Shown: positions 51,450 to 60,200 of the stretch, piece after piece
How the letters are laid out: every line of letters starts with the position of its first letter
How positions within the stretch are numbered: position 1 is the first letter of the stretch
NCBI RefSeq assembly: GCF_021502575.1
Contig: NZ_JAKFGN010000002.1
Location: 1,426,001 to 1,490,000, forward strand
Length of the DNA: 64,000 nucleotides
Origin: Bradyrhizobium sp. G127
Lineage (GTDB): Bacteria; Pseudomonadota; Alphaproteobacteria; Rhizobiales; Xanthobacteraceae
Reading direction: 5' to 3'
Notes under the pieces: generated by a model
Told to the model about the DNA's origin: nothing
Databases searched by the model: none
What the model saw: only the letters and a program-made list of their open reading frames with translations
Position numbers and translations under genes: made by a program

Positions 51450-52840
51450 AGGACCAAGATCTGCTGTATTCCATCCTGCGCAACGATTTCGAGAGCTTCC
51501 TTCATCGCTGCTTTTTAATGCTCAATCCGGGTGCTGAGTACCTCCCGAATTGGCACATCAAAGCGATTGCGCACCAGCTCCAACGCATTCGCGATGGCAA
51601 GGTCAACCGTCTCATCCTCAACATGCCGCCGCGATATTTGAAGTCGCTGACGGTATCGGTGATACTGCCGGCCTTCTTGTTAGGTCATGATCCTCGAATG
51701 AAGATCTTTGGTGTAAGCTACAGCAATGACCTCTCGGCCAAACATGCGGCGGATTTTCGGGCAATCATTCAATCTGATTGGTATCGAAAAGCATTTCCGA
51801 GCATGCGCATTGCCCGAATCGCCGATTCCGACGTCTTTACCACCAGACGTGGCTTCCGCCGATCGACCTCCGTTTCGGCAACGCTCACTGGTCTCGGCGG
51901 CGACATGATTATTCTGGATGATCCCCAGAAGCCGGTGGATGCGCAATCCGACACCCTGCGGAATTCCCTGAATCAATGGTTCACAAACACACTCTTGTCT
52001 CGGCTCGATAACAAAGCGACAGGCGTGATCATTCTGGTCATGCAGCGGGTTCATCTTCACGACCTGACAGGCTTTCTGGTCGAAAACTCCGAAGACTGGA
52101 ACGTCTTGAGCCTGCCTGCCATCGCCGAGGTCGATGAGAAGGTCGAGATCGGTGAAGGGCAGTTCCACGCGCGCCGCGCTGGCCAACCTCTTCATCCCGC
52201 GTACGAGACTCTCGCAACGCTGGAAAAGCTTCGCACCGAAATGGGTTCGGGCATCTTCGGGGCCCAGTATCAGCAATCTCCCGTTCCAGACGGTGGAGGA
52301 ATGATCAAGCGTGATTGGCTGCGCTATTACGATCAATTGCCGGAACGCACCTACCGCACCAAAGTGATCCAAAGCTGGGACACGGCGGCAAAAGTTGGCA
52401 CCCAGAACGACTGGTCAGTCTGCACGACATGGTTGCTGGTGGATAAACACTTCTACCTGATGGACGTCACAAGGGGACGTTATGAATATCCCCAGCTACG
52501 CGCCACGGCGATCGCGCTCGCGCAACGATACGATCCGCTTAAAATACTGGTCGAGGACGCCTCGACTGGTATCGCTCTGGCTCAGGAACTTAAGCAAAGC
52601 GGTATCTACGCCGTCAAGCCCGTGCCCATCGAGCGTGATAAGCCGGGCCGCCTGTTCGTGCATCAAGCCAAGTTCGAGGCTGGTTTGGTGCTGTTTCCGA
52701 AGAAGGCACCTTTTTTAGCGCAGCTCGAAACCGAGCTTCTGGCTTTCCCGCAAGGCAAGCACGATGATCAGGTCGACAGTCTTAGCCAAGCGCTCTCCTA
52801 TAAGGGCGGCTACGATACAACCCTGTCGTGGGTCGGTTGA
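51446..52840 (+). CDS. Phage terminase large subunit-like ATPase/nuclease
   Basis: A 464-aa terminase. The N-terminal ATPase has a modified Walker A LNMPPRYLKSLTVSVILP (about residues 57-74) and Walker B DMIILDDPQKPVD (about 153). The RNase H-like nuclease domain shows IQSWDTAAKVG, ILVEDASTGIALAQEL and HDDQVDSLSQAL as likely metal-binding acids. It would package DNA in a phage. No portal, capsid or tail genes are found in the window, so this is a terminase outside an intact prophage. Length is near normal. Confidence 0.9.
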   Translation: MKDQDLLYSILRNDFESFLHRCFLMLNPGAEYLPNWHIKAIAHQLQRIRDGKVNRLILNMPPRYLKSLTVSVILPAFLLGHDPRMKIFGVSYSNDLSAKHAADFRAIIQSDWYRKAFPSMRIARIADSDVFTTRRGFRRSTSVSATLTGLGGDMIILDDPQKPVDAQSDTLRNSLNQWFTNTLLSRLDNKATGVIILVMQRVHLHDLTGFLVENSEDWNVLSLPAIAEVDEKVEIGEGQFHARRAGQPLHPAYETLATLEKLRTEMGSGIFGAQYQQSPVPDGGGMIKRDWLRYYDQLPERTYRTKVIQSWDTAAKVGTQNDWSVCTTWLLVDKHFYLMDVTRGRYEYPQLRATAIALAQRYDPLKILVEDASTGIALAQELKQSGIYAVKPVPIERDKPGRLFVHQAKFEAGLVLFPKKAPFLAQLETELLAFPQGKHDDQVDSLSQALSYKGGYDTTLSWVG

Positions 52841-52954
52841 AGCGCGATCAATTGGTAAGTAGCTGCGACGCAGCGCGGCCCGGGTGCGTTTGGGTCATCA
52901 CCGGTCACCAGAGCTTCTCTCCGCACCAAGGAAGTGACGCATCCTCGTAGTCAG

Positions 52955-53524
52955 TCAGAGCTTGCGGATGGATGAAAAGCGCATGGTGAACACCGGACTC
53001 TTCATCGATCCCGCCAAAGTTACGCTTTGCTCTCCGACGCAATCGAGGTTCGACGGAAAGAACCCACCAGAAAACCGCACGGTGTCACCTCTCCTCAATG
53101 CAGCCAGAGATTTGAAGAACTGGGTGTCGGGATCGATCAAGGTATTATCAGAATAGTCCGACAGGGCGTTATTCCAGGTCGAGACCTGCAAGCCTGGACT
53201 AAGTTCGAGCGTAATCACACCTTTACCATCGCCATTGGTGGAGAGATAGGCCACCTTTCCGATCCATCCTGAGGCGCTCTGACCTTGAAGGGCGCTACAG
53301 ATCGCCTCCTGTCGGGCATTGCGCATTCCTCCCGCAGCCAATTCATTAGGAGCCGAGTTAAATTTGGATCGCGCCTGCGTGATCGCCGCCATGAAGCGAG
53401 CCTGATCAGATGGAAGGGGGATGCTTGGGGCTGGCGGAGCCGCACTTCGACCGCCGCCGACCACGGCTCCGACGACGATAAATCCTAGCGCGCAGCCCAG
53501 GGCCGCCTTGATCGCAATATTCAT
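52955..53524 (-). CDS. Small membrane-anchored or exported protein of unknown function
   Basis: A 189-aa protein. ATG 53524 has GGGAG upstream and starts a hydrophobic segment (MNIAIKAALGCALGFIVVGA) that could be a signal anchor, then a Pro/Ala-rich linker. The folded part contains FNSAPNELAAGGMRNARQEA, WIGKVAYLSTNGDGKGVITL, and STWNNALSDYSDNTLIDP with RGDTVRFSGGFFPSNLDCV. The last segments suggest a small OB-like beta-barrel that occurs in several proteobacterial islands. It is divergent from the XRE regulator. Function unknown. Confidence 0.65.
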   Translation of the reverse strand: MNIAIKAALGCALGFIVVGAVVGGGRSAAPPAPSIPLPSDQARFMAAITQARSKFNSAPNELAAGGMRNARQEAICSALQGQSASGWIGKVAYLSTNGDGKGVITLELSPGLQVSTWNNALSDYSDNTLIDPDTQFFKSLAALRRGDTVRFSGGFFPSNLDCVGEQSVTLAGSMKSPVFTMRFSSIRKL

Positions 53525-53668
53525 GGACCACTCCCAGTTGCCTCGGTGTCCCCTTCCGCCGCATCTCAAAGGCTCGACGTGGGTCGACCAGCACATCGCT
53601 TCCTGTCGGGCTGAAGTCCACGCCACACTCGGCTGTCGGTAGCACTATCACCAACCTCGGTTAATATA

Positions 53669-53699
53669 ATCCTATTTTGGGATAATCCATTTTCAGGAT
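53669..53699. promoter_or_regulatory. Twin operators in the XRE divergent region
   Basis: Two tandem copies of ATCC-N7-GGAT: ATCCTATTTTGGGAT (53669-53683) and ATCCATTTTCAGGAT (53685-53699), 16 bases centre to centre. They lie 38-68 bases ahead of the XRE gene and 145 ahead of the divergent membrane-protein gene. They are the likely autoregulatory sites of the XRE protein. Confidence 0.6.
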
Positions 53700-53736
53700 C
53701 AGATTACTCGCCGCCGATTCACGGCCTTGGCGGCGC

Positions 53737-54012
53737 ATGCAAAAGACCCTCAAATCCGCGGATTATGCCCGGCTGATCGACCTGCTTGTCGCCGTGCGGA
53801 AATCAGCGGACGTTCGCCAGCAGGCTTTGGCCAAGAAACTCGGGCGACCTCAATCCTTTGTCGCGAAATATGAGAACGGCGAGCGCCGCCTCGATATCAT
53901 CGAGTTCACGGCCATCGCGCGCGCGCTTGGCGCCGATCCCGTCAAGCTGTTCAAGGACTACGTTGGCGGAAAAGGCGCGCCCAAGGCCGCCTTAAAGCGT
54001 CCGATCAAATAA
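53737..54012 (+). CDS. XRE-family helix-turn-helix regulator
   Basis: A 91-aa Cro/CI-type regulator. The helix-turn-helix is RQQALAKKLGRPQSFVAKYE (about residues 27-46), followed by NGERRLDIIEFTAIARALGA, a pattern common in small XRE proteins of mobile islands. It probably binds the twin ATCC-N7-GGAT sites upstream. No toxin-type partner is adjacent; the next gene on the same strand is a 74-aa helical protein gene 134 bases away. The ribosome-binding site is weak. Confidence 0.88.
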   Translation: MQKTLKSADYARLIDLLVAVRKSADVRQQALAKKLGRPQSFVAKYENGERRLDIIEFTAIARALGADPVKLFKDYVGGKGAPKAALKRPIK

Positions 54013-54037
54013 GTCGTGCGGCTTTGGGCTTCTTTTT

Positions 54038-54054
54038 GGATCATTTTGTGATCC
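54038..54054. other. Perfect hairpin/palindrome after the XRE gene
   Basis: GGATCA-TTTTG-TGATCC. It shares the ATC-ATTTT-GAT look of the twin operators upstream of the XRE gene, so it may be a third site ahead of the downstream cassette. The T-run lies on the wrong side for a terminator of the XRE gene. Confidence 0.35.
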
Positions 54055-54146
54055 GGACCGGCTGATAAGAGCCACTAGATTGCTGCGTTTCTGCTCGACT
54101 TCCCCAACACGTGGAGCGTCACTGTCGTCGTAAAACCGGAGGCAAG

Positions 54147-54371
54147 ATGATGGATCGCAAAATTACTGAACAGGCAATTGGCCTGATCCTCACCGAGATC
54201 GGTATTCGCCTTGGCGAGGCCGCCCGGATCGCCAAGGCCGCTGAGGCCTGCGCGCTGGCCGGCAGCGTCAGTGAAGGCGTCAGAGTCTCGATGGATCTCG
54301 AACAGATTTTCTATGAGACCGGTCGTCTGCAGGATGCGGCTTCGCTACTGAACCGGTTGTCGAGCGACTAA
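54147..54371 (+). CDS. Small helical protein of unknown function
   Basis: A 74-aa protein (MMDRKITEQ...). The ATG at 54147 has GGAGG six bases upstream. It appears all-helical: EQAIGLILTEIGIRLGEAA, then SVSEGVRVSMDLEQIFYETG and DAASLLNRLSS. I recognise no family, but similar small genes occur beside DUF3489/DUF2924 recombinase cassettes. It is 99 bases before the DUF3489 gene. Confidence 0.6.
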   Translation: MMDRKITEQAIGLILTEIGIRLGEAARIAKAAEACALAGSVSEGVRVSMDLEQIFYETGRLQDAASLLNRLSSD

Positions 54372-54470
54372 GAATCTCTCTCCTACCCAAAGGTTCTCCG
54401 CCTGTCGGCAACCGACGGGCTTGCGGCAGTGGCAGCACAGGATGCTGTCGTTCATGCAAGGAGAACCGGA

Positions 54471-54824
54471 ATGGCCACCAACAATCGAAAACCTTCGCGC
54501 AAGACCGGGCGTAAATCCACACCGGCACCAAAGCGATCGACGAAACCGGCCTCCAAGGCTCTGCCGCCCGTCGCACCGAAGAAGCCGGTCACGCCGAAGA
54601 CGCCGAACGTGGCCATGTCCAAGCAGGACAAGGTCCTCGATATGCTGCGCGCGCCCTCCGGCACCACCATCGCCGCCATTATGAAGGCGACCGAGTGGCA
54701 GCAACATTCGGTGCGCGGCTTCTTTGCAGGCACGGTGCGCAAAAAGCTCAAGCTGAACCTAACTTCGGTCAAAACCGATGACCAACGCGTCTACCGGATC
54801 GCAAAGCCGGGCATCGGGAAATGA
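54471..54824 (+). CDS. DUF3489-domain protein
   Basis: A 117-aa protein with a basic, Pro/Lys-rich N-terminal half (about residues 1-48) and a DUF3489 winged-helix-like C-terminus: KQDKVLDMLRAPSGTTIAAI, then TEWQQHSVRGFFAGTVRKKL. DUF3489 genes travel with DUF2924 and large serine recombinases in alphaproteobacteria, so it may be a DNA-binding accessory. AAGGAG precedes the ATG at 54471. The end overlaps the DUF2924 gene by 4 bases. Confidence 0.85.
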   Translation: MATNNRKPSRKTGRKSTPAPKRSTKPASKALPPVAPKKPVTPKTPNVAMSKQDKVLDMLRAPSGTTIAAIMKATEWQQHSVRGFFAGTVRKKLKLNLTSVKTDDQRVYRIAKPGIGK

Positions 54825-55309
54825 GCCAGCTTCCCTCCTCCATGAAACCAGCCGATCCAGCCGTGGAAGCGGAGCTCGATCGGCTGGCGACAGCTCCCAT
54901 CGTCGAATTGCGCAAACGATATCGAGAGGTGCTTCGAACGGATCCGCCGAAAGCTTTCGGCCCGGACCTGCTGCGCCGGAGCATCGCTCACCGGATTCAA
55001 GAAAAGGCCTATGGCAGATTATACGGCCCGACCAAGCGCCTGCTCGACCAGCTTGTGAAAGCCATGACCGCCAAGCCCAATGGAAAGCTTGATTTGCCGC
55101 GCCGGATCAAGCCCGGCTCAGAGCTGGTCCGGACATGGAAGGGAAAAACCTACCGGGTCGTGGTCCGGCCGGACGGGTTTGCCTATGACGGCAAGACCTA
55201 TGAAGGTCTCTCCGAGATCGCGTCCTTAATTGCCGGTACCAACTGGAATGGACCGCGCTTCTTCGGGCTGCGGTCGAAGACAGAAAAGGCCACGTCGGAT
55301 GGCAAGTAG
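54821..55309 (+). CDS. DUF2924-domain protein
   Basis: A 162-aa protein of the DUF2924 family: ELDRLATAPIVELRKRYREV, DLLRRSIAHRIQEKAYG, RRIKPGSELVRTWKGKTYRV and DGFAYDGKTYEGLSEIASLI. It is encoded between DUF3489 and recombinase genes, overlapping both (4 and 11 bases). DUF2924 is assumed to assist the recombinase. A truncated copy about 80% alike in the shared part lies at 30430-30720, showing that cassettes of this type have inserted more than once. Confidence 0.88.
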   Translation: MSQLPSSMKPADPAVEAELDRLATAPIVELRKRYREVLRTDPPKAFGPDLLRRSIAHRIQEKAYGRLYGPTKRLLDQLVKAMTAKPNGKLDLPRRIKPGSELVRTWKGKTYRVVVRPDGFAYDGKTYEGLSEIASLIAGTNWNGPRFFGLRSKTEKATSDGK

Positions 55310-56834
55310 CGCTCCCAAACCCCTGCGTTGCGCCATCTACACCCGCAAATCGACCGAACATGGCCTCGAGCTGGAATTCAACTCGCTCGATGCGCAGCGA
55401 GAGGCTTGCGAGGCGTATATCAAGAGCCAGGCGTCACTCGGCTGGAAGGTCATCAGCCAGCCCTATGACGATCCGGCTTTCTCCGGCGGCAACCTTGAGC
55501 GCCCTGCCCTCAAGCAACTGCTCAAAGATATTGAAGCAGGTAAGGTCGACGTCGTCGTGGTCTACAAGATCGACCGCCTCACCCGCTCGCTGGCTGACTT
55601 TGCCAAACTGGTCGAGGCATTCGACGCCAGATCGATTTCATTCGTCGCCGTCACCCAGCAGTTCAATACGACGACCTCGATGGGACGACTGACGCTCAAC
55701 ATCCTTCTCTCCTTCGCTCAGTTCGAGCGGGAGCTGTCCTCCGAGCGCGTCCGGGATAAGGTTGCCGCCTCTCGGCGCAAAGGAAAGTGGACCGGCGGCA
55801 CGGTGCCGCTCGGCTACGAGGCTCGGGACAAGAAGCTCGTCATCAATGCCACCGAAGCAGAGTCCGTCCGTATAATTTTCCGACGCTATGTCGAACTGCA
55901 ATCTTTTGGCCGCCTCGTGACCGATCTCGACAAGCGCGGCATCGTCACCAAACGGCGGAATACCAAGGTCAAGAAGTTCAACGGTGGCATTCCGTTCACC
56001 TATGGCCCACTCGCTCATTTCCTCAAAAACCGGATTTACATTGGCGAAACTGGTCACAGCGGTAAATGGTATCCCGGCGAGCACAAGGCCATTGTTGACC
56101 GCAAAATCTTCGACAAAGTTCAAGAACTCCTAGCGGCCAGTACCAACAAAAGGAAAATCAAACGATCGGAAAGCGGCGCGCTTCTGATGGGAAAGCTGTT
56201 CGACGATCGGGGCAATGCCATGAGCCCGAGCTTTTCGTCAAAGAACGGCGCCCGCTATCGCTTCTATGTCAGCTCCGCAATCCTACGTGGCCGCAAACTG
56301 GAAGCCGGATCGGTAGCGCGCGTCTCCGCAACCGACATCGAACGGACGCTGATCAATGCTTTGCGCCAACGGCTAAAGATTGATCAGGCTGTGCTGGATG
56401 CAGATGTTATCGGCACTTACGTCGCACGTGCAGACCTGAGCAGCCGCGTCGTCAAAATCACCACCACACCTGCGGCGAAAATTCGATCGAACAAATTCTC
56501 GATCGCTTGGTGGATGCGCCAGCCGGGCTCGGCAACTATCATTCAATCGAACAGCGCAAACCAACTTGACCCAAAGCTGGTGCAGGCCATTGTTCGAGCC
56601 CATGCATGGCTGCATGATCTGAAGAACGGCAAATTTGACACCGTCGAGACGCTGGCTGCCTCGGTCAAGCTGCATCCGAAGTTGGTGCGACAGGAACTGC
56701 GATATGCGTTCCTCATGCCGCCCATTACTGCAGCCATTCTTAACGGCGACCAACCAGCGACATTGACCTTAGCTCAGATTCCTAAAACACTGCCCCTTAC
56801 ATGGCGCGAGCAATGCAAGGTGCTCAGCTTCTGA
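55299..56834 (+). CDS. Large serine recombinase
   Basis: A 511-aa site-specific recombinase. The resolvase domain has the catalytic Ser at about residue 18 in YTRKSTEHGLELEFNSLDAQ, then DVVVVYKIDRLTRSLADFAK and NILLSFAQFERELSSERVRD. The recombinase domain follows (IPFTYGPLAHFLKNRIYIGE, about 230) with a zinc-ribbon-like region and a C-terminal DNA-binding part. The ATG at 55299 overlaps the DUF2924 stop, giving translational coupling. It likely moved this island; attachment sites were not identified. Confidence 0.92.
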   Translation: MASSAPKPLRCAIYTRKSTEHGLELEFNSLDAQREACEAYIKSQASLGWKVISQPYDDPAFSGGNLERPALKQLLKDIEAGKVDVVVVYKIDRLTRSLADFAKLVEAFDARSISFVAVTQQFNTTTSMGRLTLNILLSFAQFERELSSERVRDKVAASRRKGKWTGGTVPLGYEARDKKLVINATEAESVRIIFRRYVELQSFGRLVTDLDKRGIVTKRRNTKVKKFNGGIPFTYGPLAHFLKNRIYIGETGHSGKWYPGEHKAIVDRKIFDKVQELLAASTNKRKIKRSESGALLMGKLFDDRGNAMSPSFSSKNGARYRFYVSSAILRGRKLEAGSVARVSATDIERTLINALRQRLKIDQAVLDADVIGTYVARADLSSRVVKITTTPAAKIRSNKFSIAWWMRQPGSATIIQSNSANQLDPKLVQAIVRAHAWLHDLKNGKFDTVETLAASVKLHPKLVRQELRYAFLMPPITAAILNGDQPATLTLAQIPKTLPLTWREQCKVLSF

Positions 56835-57217
56835 ACCAAGACTTCAGAAACGCACATCCGATGTTATGGAATGTGAAGGTCCGCATTGAGTCGACCACAA
56901 AGTAGGCCAACTATAGACCTTCAGTGGATAGGTGAACTCAGCGATGAGACGGCTCCGGCGAGCTATACAATAAGAGGCCGTGCAGAGGCTAAGCAGTTTG
57001 GCCAATTTCCTCAGGTTCTGTACTGCAGCAGCGAGCAAACTGGTCGCACCCCACATGGTACCGAGCCTAAGGGTTGGCAGTGGGCGTACCCCCCCCTCAA
57101 TGGATATAATCGGCGTTCATACACCAAAGATAGGAAAAATCCTCTTTTCAAGGCCGAGTTCCCCGAACAAGCTTATATTGGTGCTTTCGGATTCGAATCA
57201 TTAGCGTTGCCGCTGAA
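56835..57217. other. Intergenic stretch between recombinase and helicase genes
   Basis: No known gene is seen. A 177-aa plus-strand frame (56886-57419) crosses it and runs into the helicase gene in another frame; its sequence resembles no family and is probably spurious. The promoter of the helicase-nuclease pair should be here. A homopolymer CCCCCCC at about 57090-57096 stands out. Confidence 0.45.
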
Positions 57218-60200
57218 ATGGATTACGGCTCTATGGCGCGGGTTCCCACGCATGGCAAGTCGACACTCGATGCACGGTTCAGCTTTGCCGATAGCGGGTT
57301 TGTCGGTGGGAGCGAGGGCTGGCATTCACAACTTCGCTTTGCCACGGGTATTGCGGATGGCGAGCACTATCTTCTGCGCCTCTTCAAGAAGACCGGAACG
57401 GCGCTCGACGAAGATCTGAAGCGGCTCATCACGCACGGGCTCAGGCGGGTGCGCCGCGTTCTCTCATCGCGGCGTGCACGCCAGCTCCTGGTCGAGATCA
57501 TTGAAATCGTCGAGGACCAAGATGAGATCGGTATCCTGATGGTCGATCCCGGCAGTCCCATTTGTGGGTCATCGCATAGGGTCCGCGCTCGGGAAAGCCG
57601 CCTGCTTACGCCGACCGGCCGCAAGGCGTTTTGGCGCAATATCGTGCGCGTCGCCGAAGGACTCGCACTTTGTCATGATGCGGGCATCGTGCATGGCGCC
57701 GTCAGCGAACACGCAATCTTCTCGCATAATGATGAAAAGGAAGATTTCCGTCTCGGCGGTTACGAAGCGTGCGTGCACCTCGCCGATGGCGATATGATGG
57801 GCGGTGCCGGACATCTTGTACGGCCGTCCGGCACCGTTTCGTTCCGGCGGGACTGGAGCGATCTTGGCCAGGCTGCATCGCGTATCCTTGGCGTTACCGA
57901 GGATGGTGGCGGCCCCTCTCTACTGTCGATCGAACGGCGCATGCTCAATCGCCTAGCCAATCCGCCGCACTACCAGCTTTTCGACGGCAACATTGTCCTG
58001 AGCGAGCTGGCCGAGGTCGTGGCTGATCTTGACCGGTCAGGGTCAAGCGCCGAAGGCGAGCTCGTTCTCTATCCTTCGGCTCAAGTTATTCAAAGCGATC
58101 TTCCCGCACTCACGTCCGGCACCGTCCGGGCAGATGACCGGGACGCAGTTCTTCGGTTTGTCGACGAAGATCTGAGCGGACCTTCGGTACGGACCGTTGT
58201 TGTAGATCAGGCCTATGTACGTGTCGTCACCGATCTTGCCGCCTATGGGGTGAAAGTCGTCGATGATTGTGTCGGCATGATTCAAAATGCTAACAAAAGG
58301 CGGCCTGACGACTATATTTACGATGCCACCGAGGTTTCTCACAGGCTCCATCTGGCGCGAACCCGAAAAGGCGCTGAAGAACGGGTGCGCAAGCTCGGAC
58401 CGGGTGCCAAGCCGTGGATCGACACCAGCGGCGATAGTCGCGCGGCACAACGAGCCGACGATGTTCCAACCTGGTACGCCCTGATTCTCCTCGAAGCGTT
58501 TACCTGGCTACGTGAACAGTTTCGGATCTATCCCGTCGAGGTGCTTCACCCGCCGTCGGACGGAGACACCGATTTGGCCTGGATCGCATCCCGTGAGGAT
58601 GACGCTCGAGATATCCGGCGCAAAATGATGGGACTGCGTCCAGCGTACGACGCGTTAGGCCGCGAACTGAAGTACGACGACGGCAAGCCGAATTGGACCC
58701 TTTCGCGCCTTGATGCGCTCGCCGGCGATCGCGAACGGCTCCCCGAGCTCAGTTATGAGGGAACGGGCGGCATTGTCGATGGCCGCCTGGCTTTCACATT
58801 CGCGACCAGCGAAGCCGTGGTGCCGGGACAGACCCTGTATCTTCGCCCTCGTCGCGATAGCGGATTCGAACGCGCTATTCGCCGTCGCCTTCAGAATATC
58901 GTGGCGGCCCGGACCAATATTGAACTCTTGAGAGCAATCGACGATCCGGCACAGGTCGCGTTGGACGATGTGCTGCGCGATATTGCAGCTCCGGGCAAAA
59001 CGCCGCCCCAGGATATGGATGCGTCGAAAAAGACAGCATGGGACGCCATTCTGGCCGGCAAGTCGATTAACGTCGTTGTCGGCCCTCCCGGCGTCGGCAA
59101 GACCTTCCTGATCTCGCATCTCGTCAGGGGTATTCTGGAAAAAACACCGGATGCCCGCCTGCTGGTCTCGGCGCAAAACCACGAGACCTTGATTCAGATG
59201 GAGGACGAACTCAAAAAGACGCTTGCGGGTGGCACGACGATCGTCGTTCGTGTCGAGCGCACGCGATTGACCGATGAAGTGAGTCCGCTGCGCGCGAGCT
59301 CGATTGGCCTGCTCCAGTCGGTTTCGGCCGCGGGCCATGCCGCTGAGGGCGCGATGGTCAATCAACGCTACCAAATCAAGCAGTCGCTGCAACCCGATGT
59401 GTCGGAAGCGGCCATCGCGGAAAGGGTGTTTCGCGATACCGATAATCTGTTGCTGCGTTCATCTGATGTCACGCTTGCGACGACGTCGTCGCACATCATC
59501 GAAGAAATGATTGCGGACGGCGATCAATTCGACTGGGTCATCGTCGAGGAAGCCGCTCGCGCCAATGGCGCGGAACTGATCGGCGCGTTGCTGCTGGGCA
59601 ACAGGCGAATCATGGTTGGAGATCACAATCAGCTTTCTCCTTTCGACGCAGCCCAACGGCAGAAGTTCTATGATGCCGAACGCGCGGAAGAGCTGCTGCG
59701 AGGCGCGAAACAGCAGCTTGAAACCATCCCCGATCTTCCGTCGGAAATCTACGAAGCCCTTGATACCATCAAGTCGAATGCGCTTTTGCAGAAGGAAGTG
59801 CTCGCGACGGCAGCTCGGCTTGAAGAGCCATTCCGATCGATCGCGGAGCGCGAAGAACAACGAGAGAAGGATACAGGGCGATCGAGCACGATTGTCAACA
59901 CCCTCCTCGAACAGAGCCGCATGCACCCCGCTATCGGCGATCTCGTTTCAAACACGTTCTACAAGAAGAACCTCGTTCCCTCCGATCGCGTCAAGCATCG
60001 CGCGCTGACCGTTACGTCGGCTGCTCCACACCTCGCTGCGCCGATCGTTCTTCTCGATTTTCCGCCACTCAGCTTGACCAAAAAGCGGAATTTCGAAGTG
60101 AAGGTGGAACGCTCATATCGCAACGAACTCGAGGCGCACGCTTTGATCGCGGCTTTGAAAGGCTTGCGACCGGTTGTCGGCAAGGATGGCAGCCGACCAA

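Noticed and set aside
49683-53524. Intact prophage
   Set aside because: Only a terminase pair and a methyltransferase are present; portal, capsid, tail and lysis genes are absent.
56886-57419. 177-aa plus-strand frame between the recombinase and helicase genes
   Set aside because: It resembles no family, overlaps the helicase start in another frame and has irregular composition, so it is treated as spurious.
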